64,000 nucleotides of DNA. Origin: Marvania coccoides. Lineage: Eukaryota; Chlorophyta; Trebouxiophyceae; Chlorellales; Chlorellaceae. Location of the stretch: positions 1,734,001 to 1,798,000 of the forward strand of contig OY978098.1 in NCBI GenBank assembly GCA_963854735.1, written 5' to 3'. Positions 31,387 through 44,571 of this stretch are shown one piece after another; the stretch's first letter is position 1, and each line of letters begins with the position of its first letter. The translations under genes and the position numbers were made by a program. The notes under the pieces were generated by a model. That model saw only the letters and a program-made list of their open reading frames with translations. It was not told the origin of the DNA and made no database searches.

Positions 31387-33080
31387 TTACGCCGACTTGG
31401 CGGCGGCAATCTTCAGCTTGTTCCGCTTGACAGCCTCGGTGTACCTGTGTCAAAAATAATAAACACGTTATAATACAGCTCACGGAAAGTTTGGGGAATG
31501 CTATGTAAAACTGAGAAGATTAAAAAACATGTTTTGATATAAAAAATTAAACGCACATGTAGGTTCCGGCCAGCGCCACTGCGGTTCCGATCTTGGTCTG
31601 CAAGGTGAGCACGTTGCCAAAGAACAGCACCGAGGTGGCGATGATGCAGATGCGCTTGACGACGTTGCACACGCCGTGCGACACGGGGGTCACGCGCGCC
31701 AGCGTGTTGAAGGCAAACTGGTTGTACAGGTGGTACAGGAAGCCCACGGACAGCAGCGCCCCGATGAAGGTGGGGGCGCCCTTGAGCGCGATCTGCTCCT
31801 CGATGGCGGCGAACACGCCGCGCTCAAAGATGAAGACGCCGGGCGCGCAGATGAAGCAGGAGATGAGCGTGGTCCACGCGTAGATGCCGGTGGATCCCAG
31901 CCCCTTGATGTTGTTCATGGCCTTCTTGGACCACACGGCGCGGAAGCCGAAGGTCAGGTTGGAGATCATGGCGGAGATGAAGCCGTACCAGTTGAAGGAC
32001 AGCTCAGCCGCCGACGCCATGGCCACGCCCACCATGATGGGGGCCAGGGACAGCATGACGGGCAGCGGGGTGGCCTCGCCCAGCACGACCTTGGAGAGGA
32101 TGACGTTGAAGGCGGGCTCCAGGGTCTTGACGGTGTGGGTGAGCGAAATGGCGACGGCGGCAAACGACAGGTTGGCGGCGACGTGGCCGATGGCGTGCAT
32201 CGCCGCGGGGGGGAAGATGGCCTTGAACTCTTCCTTGGTGACGGGGCGCTCGTAGGACGCCTTTTTGGCGCCCACCAGGTACATGACGCCGCAGTAGAGG
32301 GCGCCCACGACGACGTGCACGGTGGAGACGAACCAGGGGTAGGGGAAGTAGTTGAAGATGACCTTGTTCTGGAGGTTGAAGGCCACGTTCAGGGCGTACC
32401 TGGCGAGAGATTGAAAGGGGGGATTTTATGCTTTTATGGAGTACTGAATGCCGGTGTGGGAGCACAGTTTTAGGGTTCAAATGTATGGCAGGAAGGAGGC
32501 TGGGGCTCACCACATGCCGATGTACGCGGTGGTGACGACGGTGGGGGCAGACTTGGGGCCCACCACCTTGGAAACGATCCTGCGGGAAGGAGGGCAATAT
32601 TTTTTAAAAAAATGTTGGGGGTTGGGGGATGATCAAAGACGAATTAGACGGGTGAAACCGCCTGCAGCGCGATCAGTAATTGGATCAATACTGCTGGAAC
32701 GCTGTGTATGAAAACCCGGGATGAATACGATAGCTGTCGAGACGAAAAAGAGGCCGGACATGAGACATTCTCGGAATATTGCCATTTCTCTCTCACTTCT
32801 CCATCGGGTCCAGGGTGGACTCGGCGTAGGCATCAGCAGCGGCCGCAACCACGGTCAGGGGTGACCTCTTCGAGGCCTTGGCCACGCGGGGGAGAGCGGC
32901 AAAGGTGCTGGGACGGGCAAAGCCAACCTACACTCAAATTGTCGGTTTGAGCCCCCCATTATAAAGAACGCCGTGATCAGGGCCCATCAAAAGCTCCCCG
33001 CTGGCGTAAACCCTCACCTTTGCGCTTTGCCGAGAGGACATGGAATTAGCCCTCAGGGCCCCGCCCATAGAGCAACGCAT
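31387..33080 (-). CDS. TPT: Triose-phosphate/phosphate translocator, plastid envelope
   Basis: Five exons, in transcript order 33080-33018, 32927-32797, 32579-32511, 32399-31557 and 31444-31387, encode about 387 residues. The protein exchanges triose phosphates for phosphate across the inner plastid envelope. A basic Ser/Ala-rich transit peptide (MRCSMGGALRANSMSSRQSA) is followed by about eight to ten membrane helices. Family blocks are visible: WYALNVAFNLQNKVIFNYFPYP, AISLTHTVKTLEPAFNVILS, ELSFNWYGFISAMISNLTFGFR, YHLYNQFAFNTLARVTPVSHGV and NVVKRICIIATSVLFFGN. TPT rather than GPT or PPT is favoured by the HTVKTLEP and YHLYNQ context, but a tree would settle it. Confidence 0.9.
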
Positions 33081-33453
33081 CGAGACAGCCTGCATTCTGA
33101 TTTCGTTGCCGCAAGATATATTTTTAAACGGAATTATAACAAATCGATTGTGGGTGGAACAAGAATTTCAGATTTTTTATCGAAACTTTTCCTCTTCCCC
33201 GACCCTTATTGCTTTGCTTTCTGCATAAAGCTATTCGAATTGACTCGAGAAACCAGTGGTAATGCGCCTAACCGGCAATGCTGAAAGTCAATCTCCCTCC
33301 ATGTAGTTTTTCTCACCCACCACACCGCCCCCTGCTTGATCTTCCTTCCTCCCTTTCGACAGCCTTCCCTCGCCACTGCCACCGCTTGACCAGCTAACCA
33401 CGCTATTTTACAGCACATTTCTAGTCACAAAACCCCAATAAATCACTAAAAAA
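33081..33453. other. Intergenic between LYSA and TPT
   Basis: 373 bases between two minus-strand genes: the 3' region of the decarboxylase gene and the promoter of the translocator. AT-rich, no supported frame. Confidence 0.45.
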
Positions 33454-35223
<1,770 letters not shown>

Positions 35224-35459
35224 CTTCTCACTCGCTGGTTGCCTGAGCGCGCAGGCAGGCGGAAAAGACCAAGCGCAATGAATTGTATAAAATATATATT
35301 AATATGTTTGCAATTGATTCCGAGAGAGCTTTTTTCCTCTCGCTCTCTCAATCTCTCTTTTTTTTTTTTTTGAATCAGATGAGGTGTATCGTCATCCAAA
35401 TGCTCATTTTCGACATTTTAACTATTTCATGGCATGATATCAACAAACAACAGTACCTG
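35224..35459. promoter_or_regulatory. Shared divergent promoter, LYSA and HMA1
   Basis: 236 bases between opposite start codons. TATAAAATATATATTAATATG at about 35286-35306 and a T12 tract near 35359-35371 are the only notable elements. Confidence 0.5.
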
Positions 35460-38216
35460 ATGCCCGCTACATTCCCACTGGCGGGCCTGGGCCCCAGGCA
35501 GAGTTTGATCGTTCCTGTTGCACCCTCACGGACGCGGCGACGGGCCTCTCCCCTACCTTTTGGACCGCACATTAGCTCCAGAAGGCCATCCATCGGCCCC
35601 CTGGGTGCACCTCGACCTCGTACGCCATTGAAAGATGTCCAACGACGGCGACAGAGCCGCAGTGGCGGAGTGCAAGTTGTCGCTCACGGAGACCACGGGC
35701 ATGCCCACCACCACCATCACCATGACCATCACCACGCTCACGACCATCATGGCCACGGCCACAGCCATTCCGCCACCAATCCAGTGCACGGCCTGCTGCA
35801 GAAACTTCTTGACGCCTCCCGCCTGTCCCCGCTGCTGCACTGGCTGGAGGGCTCCGCCTTCAGCAGCGTCGCCAAGATTGCGCTGTTCCTGGCCGCCGCC
35901 GCCGCGTCCTGGGCCTCTGGGCGTGCTGCAGACGCCGCCACCGCCACAGTTTTGCACAAAATTTCCGCCGCCGCCACCGCTGGGGTGTTCTTCTTCGCCG
36001 GCATCCCCGCCGCCGTGGCGCTGGCGCTGGACCTCGCAGCCCTGCGCATCGATACCCACGTGCTGATGAATCTCGCCGTGCTGGGCACGCTGGTCACTGG
36101 ATTTCCTATAGAGGGCGCCTTGTTGCTCGTCCTCTTCCAAACCTCGCACGCCGTGGAGCATCGCCTCACGGAAAAGGCTCAAGGCAGCCTCGCAGCGCTT
36201 TATGCATCAGTCCCAGACCACGCCGACTTGGTTTCTTTAGATGCCGACGGTGCCCCGCTTATGGGCTCAATTCGCAGCGTTCTCGCCGCCAAAGTGGCCG
36301 TGGGGGAGGTCATGCTGGTGAAGCCTGGGGGCCAGGTGCCTTTGGACGGCACCATCGTGCACGGGCGAGCCCTGGTGAGCGCCGAGCACATCACCGGGGA
36401 GGCGATGCCCGCGCTGCGGCGTGCTGGGGATGCGCTGCCTGCTGGGGCGCTGTCGCACGACGGGCTGCTGGCGGTGCAGGCTGTCCGCGTGGCTGACGAC
36501 TCCACCCCGGCCACAATAGCGAGGCTGGCCAGCGCCGCGCAGGCGGCACGCCCGCAGCTGCGCACGCGGCTGGACACGTTTGGGGAGTGGTACAGCAAGG
36601 CGGTGGTGGGCGCGACGGTGGCTGCGCTGGCGGTGATGGTGGCGACGGGGGTGCCGCTGCTGGGGGGCACTGGGGCAGAGCGGGGAGCTCTATACAGAGC
36701 AATGGGCTTGCTCACGGTGGTGAGTTGGTTGTTTTGTTGTAGAAAAAGTTTTGTTGCCTCCAAATGAGCATACTTTGATTTATTATATTTTCAATATTCG
36801 GTGGTGCTGCAGGCATCCCCATGCGCCCTGGTCATGGTGCCGCTGGCCTACGTCTCCGCGGTGGCCGCAGCAGCGTCGCGAGGCATCTTGCTCAAGGGCG
36901 GCCGGGTGCTGGACGCGCTTGACAGATGCCGAGTCATCGCTCTCGATAAAACAGGCACGCTCACCACCGGCAAGCTGGCGCTGTCCACTATCAGGGAGAT
37001 TGCCGGAAGCAGCGACGCAGTGCCGTCGAGTTTGAATGTTTCCTTTCTTCCTCGATCGGCAGCGCTGGCGGCGGCGGCGGCGCTGTCCCTCCGCAGCACC
37101 CACCCGGTTTCCAACGCGGTAGTAGAGCAGGGGGTGATGGAGAGCGTGGCTGCAGACGAGGTGCGCGTGTCTGGATTCTCTTTGGTGGCTGGAGGCGGCG
37201 TGACGGCTGCGGTAGAGCTGCCTGCTGCTGCAGACGACGATAACGACAGCGCTAGCAGCAATGGAGCTACTAATTCCTCCGAATCAAGCAGTACCCGTAG
37301 CAGAGCTTCGTCGTCGTCGTCCTGCGAGTACTCTGCGGCATTTGGATCTCTGGATTTTGTGTCTGGGAGCCACTTGAGCGCCTCAGAAGTTGACGCTGTG
37401 CGCGCCGTGATTGCGACGGGCGCAGGGCAGGCCACCAGCTCCGTGAGCGTCCTCACCCTCACAGCAGCGGAAGGAGCGCCTCAGCGCGGCATCTGGGTGT
37501 TTACCTTTGAGGATTCGCTGCGGGCGGCCAGCGCTGCAGCGGTGGGGTCGTTGCAGCGCGGGGAGTGGGCGGGGCGGCGGGCGGAGCCTTCATTAGTGTG
37601 TGACGTAGTGATGTTGACGGGGGACAATGAATCCAGCGCCCGTCGCGTGGCCATGCAGGTCGGCATCTCGAATATTTTCTCGGGGCTGAGTCCAGAGGAC
37701 AAGCTGCGCCAGGTGGCGGCGCTGAGGAGGGCGGAGGAGGTTGGAGTGGGGAGGCAGCGGGGAGTGGTGATGGTGGGAGACGGGTTGAACGACGCCGCTG
37801 CGTTGGCGGCAGCTGACGTGGGTGTGGCCATCGCATCCAGCGCCAGCGACGCCGCTACGCTGGCTGCCGACGCGGTGGTGGTGAACGACGCCGCGGGGGT
37901 GGCTGCGATACCGCTCCTGCTGGACATTGCGCGCTCCACTCGGCTGGTGGTCGCTCAAAACTTGGTGCTAGCGTTTGGCAGCATTCTGGCGCTGGCAGCG
38001 CCCACGGTGCTGGGATTCTTGCCTCTGTGGCTAGCGGTGATGCTGCATGAAGGCAGCACGTTGCTGGTGGCGTTGAATTCGTTGCGACTGCTTCGCTACA
38101 GCGCGTTTGTGCAGCGGCCCATGGGCGGTGCTGCCGCAAGCGAGGGTGGGCAGAAGGGCAGGCTAGAGGAAGTGGTGCCTGCGACAAACGGCACCATGGA
38201 GCCGGTGCTCACCTGA
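35460..38216 (+). CDS. HMA1: P1B-type heavy-metal ATPase HMA1, plastid envelope
   Basis: Exons 35460-36719 and 36813-38216 encode about 887 residues. The N-terminus has an Arg-rich transit-like part and then a His-rich metal-binding tract (HGDHGHAHHHHHHDHHHAHD). The transmembrane motif is SPC (ASPCALVMVPLAY) instead of the CPC of most heavy-metal pumps, which together with the His tract marks HMA1. The phosphorylation loop ALDKTGTLTTG, the actuator ITGEAMP, the STHPVSNAV motif and the hinge GDGLNDAAALAAADVGVAI are intact. HMA1 moves copper, zinc or calcium across the plastid envelope in plants; the metal here is not determined. A Ser-rich insert lies in the nucleotide-binding domain at about residues 560-590. 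Confidence 0.92.
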
Positions 38217-38667
38217 GAAGAGTACATCGAATTTTTTTCCTTTCATATTGCATTCGTTTTTATTTCTTTCGTTTTAGGGGGGTTTGAGCGTGGGTAAGCA
38301 TTCGTGTTAAATGAGCGTGCCAGTCTAGAAAGTCAAGGAGTTCAATTGGCAAGAGGTGTCTGTCGCTGTCGCGAAAGCACCACTGATTAAGTGATGGTTG
38401 AGTTTATAATAATGTATAAAAAAATCGAAACTGAAAAAAGAAAGAAACCCCCGTAAAAGTCTGGCGAGCAAAAGAAAAAACTATAAGCAAAGTCTAACAG
38501 AAGGACAACTGAAAATAAAGCATTGCCGAAGCTGAAACCATTTATTTTTGTCTTGCGTAATGGGAGAAAGATAGTCAAGGGAAAAAACCTGGATACAGAG
38601 TCAAATAAAAGTAAACAGCGTAACATAGTTTCGGGTATATTCTCCCAAAATTCAAAGTCTATATTTT
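38217..38667. other. Convergent intergenic region
   Basis: 451 bases of AT-rich DNA between the 3' ends of HMA1 and the channel gene; no supported frame. Confidence 0.5.
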
Positions 38668-41576
38668 TCACCGCGGCAGCCCTGCCTTTGCCTCGGCCAC
38701 CTTCGCCTCGAGGTAGCGCACCACGGGACCTGACTTCACCCTCTTAGACTCGTCCAGTGGCGTGAACCCCCACCGATCCTGCACCCTGAAATCAGCCCCG
38801 CCCTCCTCGATCAACAACTTCACCGCCTGCAGGTTCCCCTCCGCCGCCGCGATGTGCAGCGCTGTGCGCTTGTCGTAGTCGCCCGCGTCCACGGCCAGCC
38901 CGCACCGCAGCAGCCGCCGTAGCTGCGGCAGATCGCCGGAGAACACGCAGGTGCACAGCCGAGCTGCGTCTTGCACCGGGTCCCCAGCCAGCCACGCCCC
39001 GGCGTCCAGCAGCTGTCCGATGATGTCGTCATGCCCAGCGCTGCACGCCTCGCTCAGCGGGCAGCTCCCCAGGGCATCTTGCTGGCTGGCGTCAGCGCCC
39101 GAGGCCAGTAGAAACGCCACACACTCGCTGTGCCCCTTGGCGCAAGCCAGCTCCAGGGCGCACCGGCCGTCGTAGTCCGCGGAGTTTGGGGGGCACCCCT
39201 GCTGGATCATCACGCGCAGCTTCACGGCGTTGCCTTGGGCGGCAGCGTACAGAAACTCCGCAGTGCGCTCGGCTTCCTGCTTGGACACGTAGCTCAGCAC
39301 ACACGCGCGAATGCGCAGCAGGTTTGACATAACCTGCTGCTGCCGCGGCGACCACTCCTGTACGTCGATCAGCGTAGAAACATATTCCCCGCTGCCGGCG
39401 CTCCTTTTGCCGTCCAACGAAGAAAACGTCACGTTGTTGTCCGCCAGCTCCGAGGACGCCCACTTGTACTCCATCCCCGAGAACTGCGCCCAGGCAGCGT
39501 TCAGGTCCTCAATCTCCATCGTTTTTCCAAACTCAATCTCCACCGCCGTCTCAGCGTTGCGCTTGAGAATCTCCAGCACGCCGCGGCACGCCGTGGGGAA
39601 CGCGCGCTCCAGCGAGGTGTAGGCGGCGCGGTTGATGACCAGCACCCGGCACACGCTGGACGAACGGATCGCCTCCAGCTGCGGCACTTCGGTGAAAAAG
39701 GCAGCCTCGCCCAGGAGCTCCCCTGCGCCCGCCACGCGCTGTGCACGCCCGTTACCGCCCCCTCCAGGAGACGCCAAGCGGGCGGCTGCGAGCGAGGCTT
39801 CCGCGCTCAGCGCCGCTATGCCCAGATCATCGCTGCTGCTGAATGACTCGACTTCCATGCTGCTGAAGGCGTCGCCGCCGTTTCTGCTAACGCCAGTTAT
39901 GTTGGATTTTTCACCACCGCTCCCTGGCTGGCTTGGGGCCAGAATCTCCACCTGGCCGCCCACCAGCAGCAGCAGCTCGTTGACGTAGTCCCCAGCAGAG
40001 ATGATGTCAACCTGGGGCATAAAAATCTCCACGCGGGCAGAGGCCAGCAGCGCGTCCAGCAGCCGCTGCGGCGCGCCCTGAAACAGGTAGGACCCGCGCA
40101 GGAAGCGCAGGTAGAGGTGGCGCAGGATGCGGCGGCGGATGGCAGAGGGGAAAATGGACAGCACCTGCTCGTCGCTCACCTCAGACGTGTCAAAGTGCAG
40201 GCGGAGGTGCTCTTGCAGCGAGTCGCGCAGGTCGTTTGGCAGGTGGTTGGCAGCCGTGAACTGCCGGAGGTTGGCGCTCTGGTCTCGGTACTTTCCAGTG
40301 CGCTCGTCCTGTTTAACTACCAACAGCGTAATGGTTCCCAGGATGTAGCTGCCCAGGGTAATGTTGAAGAGGAGGAAGAGGGAGGCGCGCGCGGCGGCGG
40401 CTTCCGTGCTGGCCATGGTGGTTGGGACGTTGTTGGCCTCCACCATTGAGAGCGTGGTCACCGCCCAGTACCTAGATGAATAAAGGGTAAGGGGACCGTC
40501 TGTCATAAAGTTGACCTTTGGACAGCAACAAACTTAATTAAATATTGTGTATCCTCTTCATTACCACACTCATGCATCAGCGCAGCAAAGAATCTATACG
40601 GCTCACAGCGATGTGAAGTATTGGTCGTCGGGGGCCAGGCTTGACATCATCGCAGCATCCACTCCCAGCAGAATCTCAGGGTCAAACTCACACCCCTTGG
40701 CCTCCCACAAAAACCCGCACGCCACCCAGTGCCTGCAAAACAAGAGTAAAAGGTTCCCGTCGAGGGTGTCTAAAAAATGTGATGGCTTTTTCTTCATCCG
40801 CAAACAAAAAAGTCATTTGCTTACGTCATCAGCATCACGATGGCCAGGTTCCGAAACACCGTGACCCACAGCAGCGGCACGTTGAGGTTGAATAGAAAGT
40901 AGGTCACCAAGTTATTGACTCGGTACAATCGAACCAGGTGCAGCAGCTTCAAAACGGGAAGAAAGTCCAGCGCAGAGGGGTCCACGTGCGCCAGCCCCCC
41001 TAGCGCCCCCAGCGCCAGGTAGTCCAGCGGCAGGCACCCGATCAGGTCCAGCGCAAAATTTGAGCTTGAAAAATAGGCTCCCTGCACCGCCCCAGGGTCG
41101 TCAGTGAGCCCCGACTCCCCGTCAAACGTAGCAACGCGGCTCTGCACAAACAGATCCGCCGAAAACACGAGCACCAGCCCCAAATCCAGGGCTGCCAGGG
41201 CGTTATTAGCGATATCGTAAGCGTGGGCCCCGCCCCCCAGAGCGACTTCCAAAGGTACAATGAAGCCAGTGGCTGCAGCAGCGGCGGTAACGAGCGAGGA
41301 CCATGCCCGCAGGCGGTTGTCCCAGGGGTAGATCACGCTGCGTGGGGGGTCATCAGGAGCGGAGGCAACTCCGTCTTCCCAATTTGTGGCGCGCTGGCGA
41401 AAGTTCTGGCCTAGTGGAGCGTGCGATGCATTGCGCGGGAACCCGACACGTATGGCGGGCGGGTGTCTGGCGTGCTGGGAGAGCGCAGGCGAGAAGGGTT
41501 TGTTGCCCTGAAAAATTCGAGCTCGATTCAAAATGAGGCTGTGGTGCAGTCGCGCGCGACCCGGCAATATATCCAT
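38668..41576 (-). CDS. AKT/KAT-like channel protein with altered selectivity filter
   Basis: Exons 41576-40825, 40732-40607 and 40471-38668 (transcript order) give about 893 residues. The order is that of plant voltage-gated K+ channels: a VIYPWDNRLRAWSSLVTAAAA start of S1, an S4-S5 region LPVLKLLHLVRLYRVNNLVTYF with few positive charges, a pore region, a C-linker, a cyclic-nucleotide-binding-like fold (GAGELLGEAAFF), and about five ankyrin repeats (ADYDGRCALELACAKGHSECV, DKRTALHIAAAEGNLQAVKLL). The pore reads LYWAVTTLSMVEANNVP where K+ channels have TTVGYGD, so the GYGD filter is missing while flanking helices are kept. It may be a non-selective or non-conducting regulatory subunit. A 20-40 residue Ser-rich insert splits the nucleotide-binding fold. 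Confidence 0.85.
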
Positions 41577-41835
41577 TGTTTATCATGTATAAAACTGCAT
41601 TTTTTTTAGCGAAAAAGAGTGCAGAGTAAGTCGGGGTGGCTTTTGCCCTAGTTGGTAAATCTAGTTGGTAAATTTTGCGCCTTGCCAGCTGGCATCGAGC
41701 TCTGACCTCCTCTACGAATGCCCTCTACAAATGTGTGGTACTGATAAGCTTTCTGAGAGTCCCTTACGAAGCAGCTCAATGCTCATGAACATATTAAAAA
41801 AAAAAAAAAAAAGTTCACATCAAGAAATATACAAT

Positions 41836-44313
41836 TCACGCCGCTGCGCCTTCAGCAGGCGGCTCAGAAACCCCTAGGTTCACCGTCACAAAGGCTGCTT
41901 CCCTCAACGTTTGCACCGAGGTCCACGCCGCCGATGCCACGTACACCCTCACCATCACCGCTCTCGCCGGCAGCACAAACCCGGCCACAGAAAACCCAGA
42001 GCACGTCGCGGTGCCCACAAAGCTACCGTTATCCCAAACAGGAGGAACCTGCCTGTCAGTGGCAGTTGCTGCCGGCACCTCCTCCTCACGCTGCCATTGC
42101 TGCTGCTGCTGCTGTTGCTCCCCAGCCGTGGCCACCTTGATGAACAAGTGGCAGCGCTGGATCCATGGCTGCTGCTCCCACCACAGGCGCATCGACAGCG
42201 CAGCTGCAGTCCCCCCGCCCGCTCTGGCCAAGCTTTCTACCTTCAGATCGGAGGCTTGCAGCGCCATCACCGGGGCGCAGGGCGGCGGGGACCGTTCCAT
42301 CTCCCACACGCCCACAGCGCCCACGTACGCCTGGCAGGAGCACACCGCCCCGGCCACCCGAGGGGCCACCCGGATATCAACTGAAGCCAGGGCGCAAGCG
42401 CTCAAATCCCAACTCGGCACGTCCGCCGGCCCCAACGCAAAATCCCACGTGGCCCACTCCTTGGGCAGCACGGAGCGCGGCAGCCCAACCCCCGCCTGCT
42501 CCTGGCCCGGTAGCCAAGACAAGGGGACCGCGGTTGCTCGCGAAGCCACCTTGAAGAGGTAGCCAGGCGTGGGGAGGGGTGGACAAGAGCTGCTGCTGCT
42601 ACTGCTGAATTTGGGGTTTCCCAGCTCTAGGACGAGCTCTTTTGCGGGAAAACTGGCGTAGGAGTCTACGTCGTCTCCTTCAGAAATGATCGGCCGGAGG
42701 CGAAGGAGGAGAGTGAGCTCCACGCCGGTCCCGACTGCCGCGGTAACCCGTGCACGCAGACCCTCACGCGGCACCGGCGCTGCGGCGCGAAACAGACGCA
42801 GCGTGGCGGGAGCGGAGACCTCTCCAGCCAGGCTGACGCTAGTGCCGCCTTGCAGGGCTGCAGCGCTAGACAGGCTGGCGCGCAGCCCCTTGGGGCGCTG
42901 CCCAACGAAGGACAGGGAGGCTTGCAACGAGAGCAAGCTCAAGTTGTACCAGGCTGCCGGCCGCAGGGGCTGCCCTCCCAGCGCGAGCGCTGCCCCAGCG
43001 CCCACCGAAAAATCTGTAAACACGGGTAGGGAGCACAGCGTAGCGCGCCGTAGGCCCCACGCCCTGACGTTCAGCTTCCAGAACTCGTCGTCGCGGTGCT
43101 GCCAGGAGTAATAGGCGGGGCCGCTGGTGTTGGCTCCCTCCAGCTTGTCTGCCGCTGCTCCAATCTCTTGCCGCTCGTAGGGCCATGCAATGGCAAACAT
43201 GGCTACAGACAGCCCTGCAGGTAAGGCAGAATATAATAACAAAATAGTTGGTTGTGAACCTCTCGAATAAAGAAACATTCCAATTGGACAGAATTAAAGT
43301 TCTTGCCTGCTTCTTTTGCCGCTGCAAGGGCGACGTTGCACGCCATCTGGCCGCCCCCGTAGGTCCCCCGCCCAAACACGTCGATGCCCATGTACACGTC
43401 CCACTTTCTATTGCCCGCCGCTGCCCTCACTTGCGCCGGGGAGGCTTGACTCCAAGCGTAATTGACCCACAGGCCGTCACATGCGTCCAAAAACGGGGCA
43501 TTCTCTTCCGTCAACGCGTTCTGCCACAACAGCTTCCCTTGCACCGTTACTGCGTCGTACCATATTACGCTACTACCTGGTACTGCGGAATGCATTGCCT
43601 TGGTAAGGCACCGGAGAAAGTGCAGCAGCCGGGGAATGAGGTTTGGCGCAACTTCGTTCTCGATGTTGACTACCCACCCCTCAAACCCGATGAACTCTGC
43701 AAGCTTGGCCAGCTGGTGCGCGGCGTGCTCGGCAGTGGCGTCGCTGGCAAGCAGCGCTGCGCAAGCGGCACTGCCTTCGTCCCACTCAGTGATGACTGTG
43801 CCGAGGATGGGCACGCCGTGGCGGTGGGCGGCGTTGATCCACCCAGGGGGCGGCACGGTGCTGCAAAAACAAAAGTGAGAAAAGTGATGAGAGCTACGTT
43901 ACTTTTGTAGCAAACCATATCAAAGTTTTGAAATATAGAGACAGCCTGACCAACAAGCCTGCGACTCCCCTAAACATCCTTCCTACCGCACCGAAACCTA
44001 AGCCTCCTTACCAGAAGTGATGGCTGAAGTAGCAAAAACCATCGATTGAGTGCCAGTGGCGGAACGTGTATCCCTCACCGTCGCCGCCTCCCTGAAGCAA
44101 GCGATCCTCCAGGTACCCTCCGCGCATGTCGTGGCAGGCCAGCAGGCGGGGCCGGGCAGCGGTGAGCCCGCCGTCCCGGCGCTGAGGCAGCGGCTGCACG
44201 GGGCGGCAGAAGCGGTGCTCCTCTTCTGATGGCTGCCAAGCGAGCACCTCCTCAACTGAGGTCAGCGGCTGGATCTCAGGCACACCGTTAACCCATTTTA
44301 GCGTCGATGGCAT
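41836..44313 (-). CDS. ENGASE: Cytosolic endo-beta-N-acetylglucosaminidase, GH85
   Basis: Exons 44313-44012, 43860-43307 and 43214-41836 (transcript order) encode about 744 residues. ENGase cuts between the two core GlcNAc residues of free N-glycans. GH85 features are DMRGGYLEDR, FCYFSHHF joined by splicing to CTVPPPGWINAAHRHGV, ILGTVITEW, and the catalytic VVNIENEV with its Asn-x-Glu. Also seen are VIWYDAVTVQGKLLWQNALT and DGLWVNYAW. The C-terminal 400 residues are beta-rich and less conserved, with Gln- and Ser-runs. No signal peptide, in line with a cytosolic enzyme. The intron 43215-43306 opens GCAAGA; no GT dinucleotide lies near the exon end, so a GC-AG intron is required. Confidence 0.9.
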
Positions 44314-44571
44314 CTCACAGCTTGCTGCTCAACTGCAAAATACGGTGATCAAATGATCCGAGATGCAGTTTTCACTCGCTGCCGCGTCTCACCCTCACCC
44401 TGGGGGTGCTTGGCTGGTTTCATCAAGCCCAAAAAATCGTAGAACTCATTTTAGTTAGCAAGTGGCAGGTTGCAATCAGCACAGAGCAAGAGGAGCAGCG
44501 CATCTATAGCTGCCGTCGGCGGGGGATTTCGCAGCCCATGGCTGCCTTATTTTAATATTATTTGCACAAAA
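44314..44571. promoter_or_regulatory. Shared divergent promoter, ENGASE and HisRS
   Basis: 258 bases between opposite start codons. The element AATATTATTTGCACAAAA (44554-44571) abuts the HisRS ATG and nearly repeats one before spermidine synthase. Confidence 0.45.

Noticed and set aside
35635..36066. Met/Thr/Pro-rich open frame over the HMA1 start
   Set aside because: It is an out-of-frame reading of the His-codon-rich HMA1 N-terminus.
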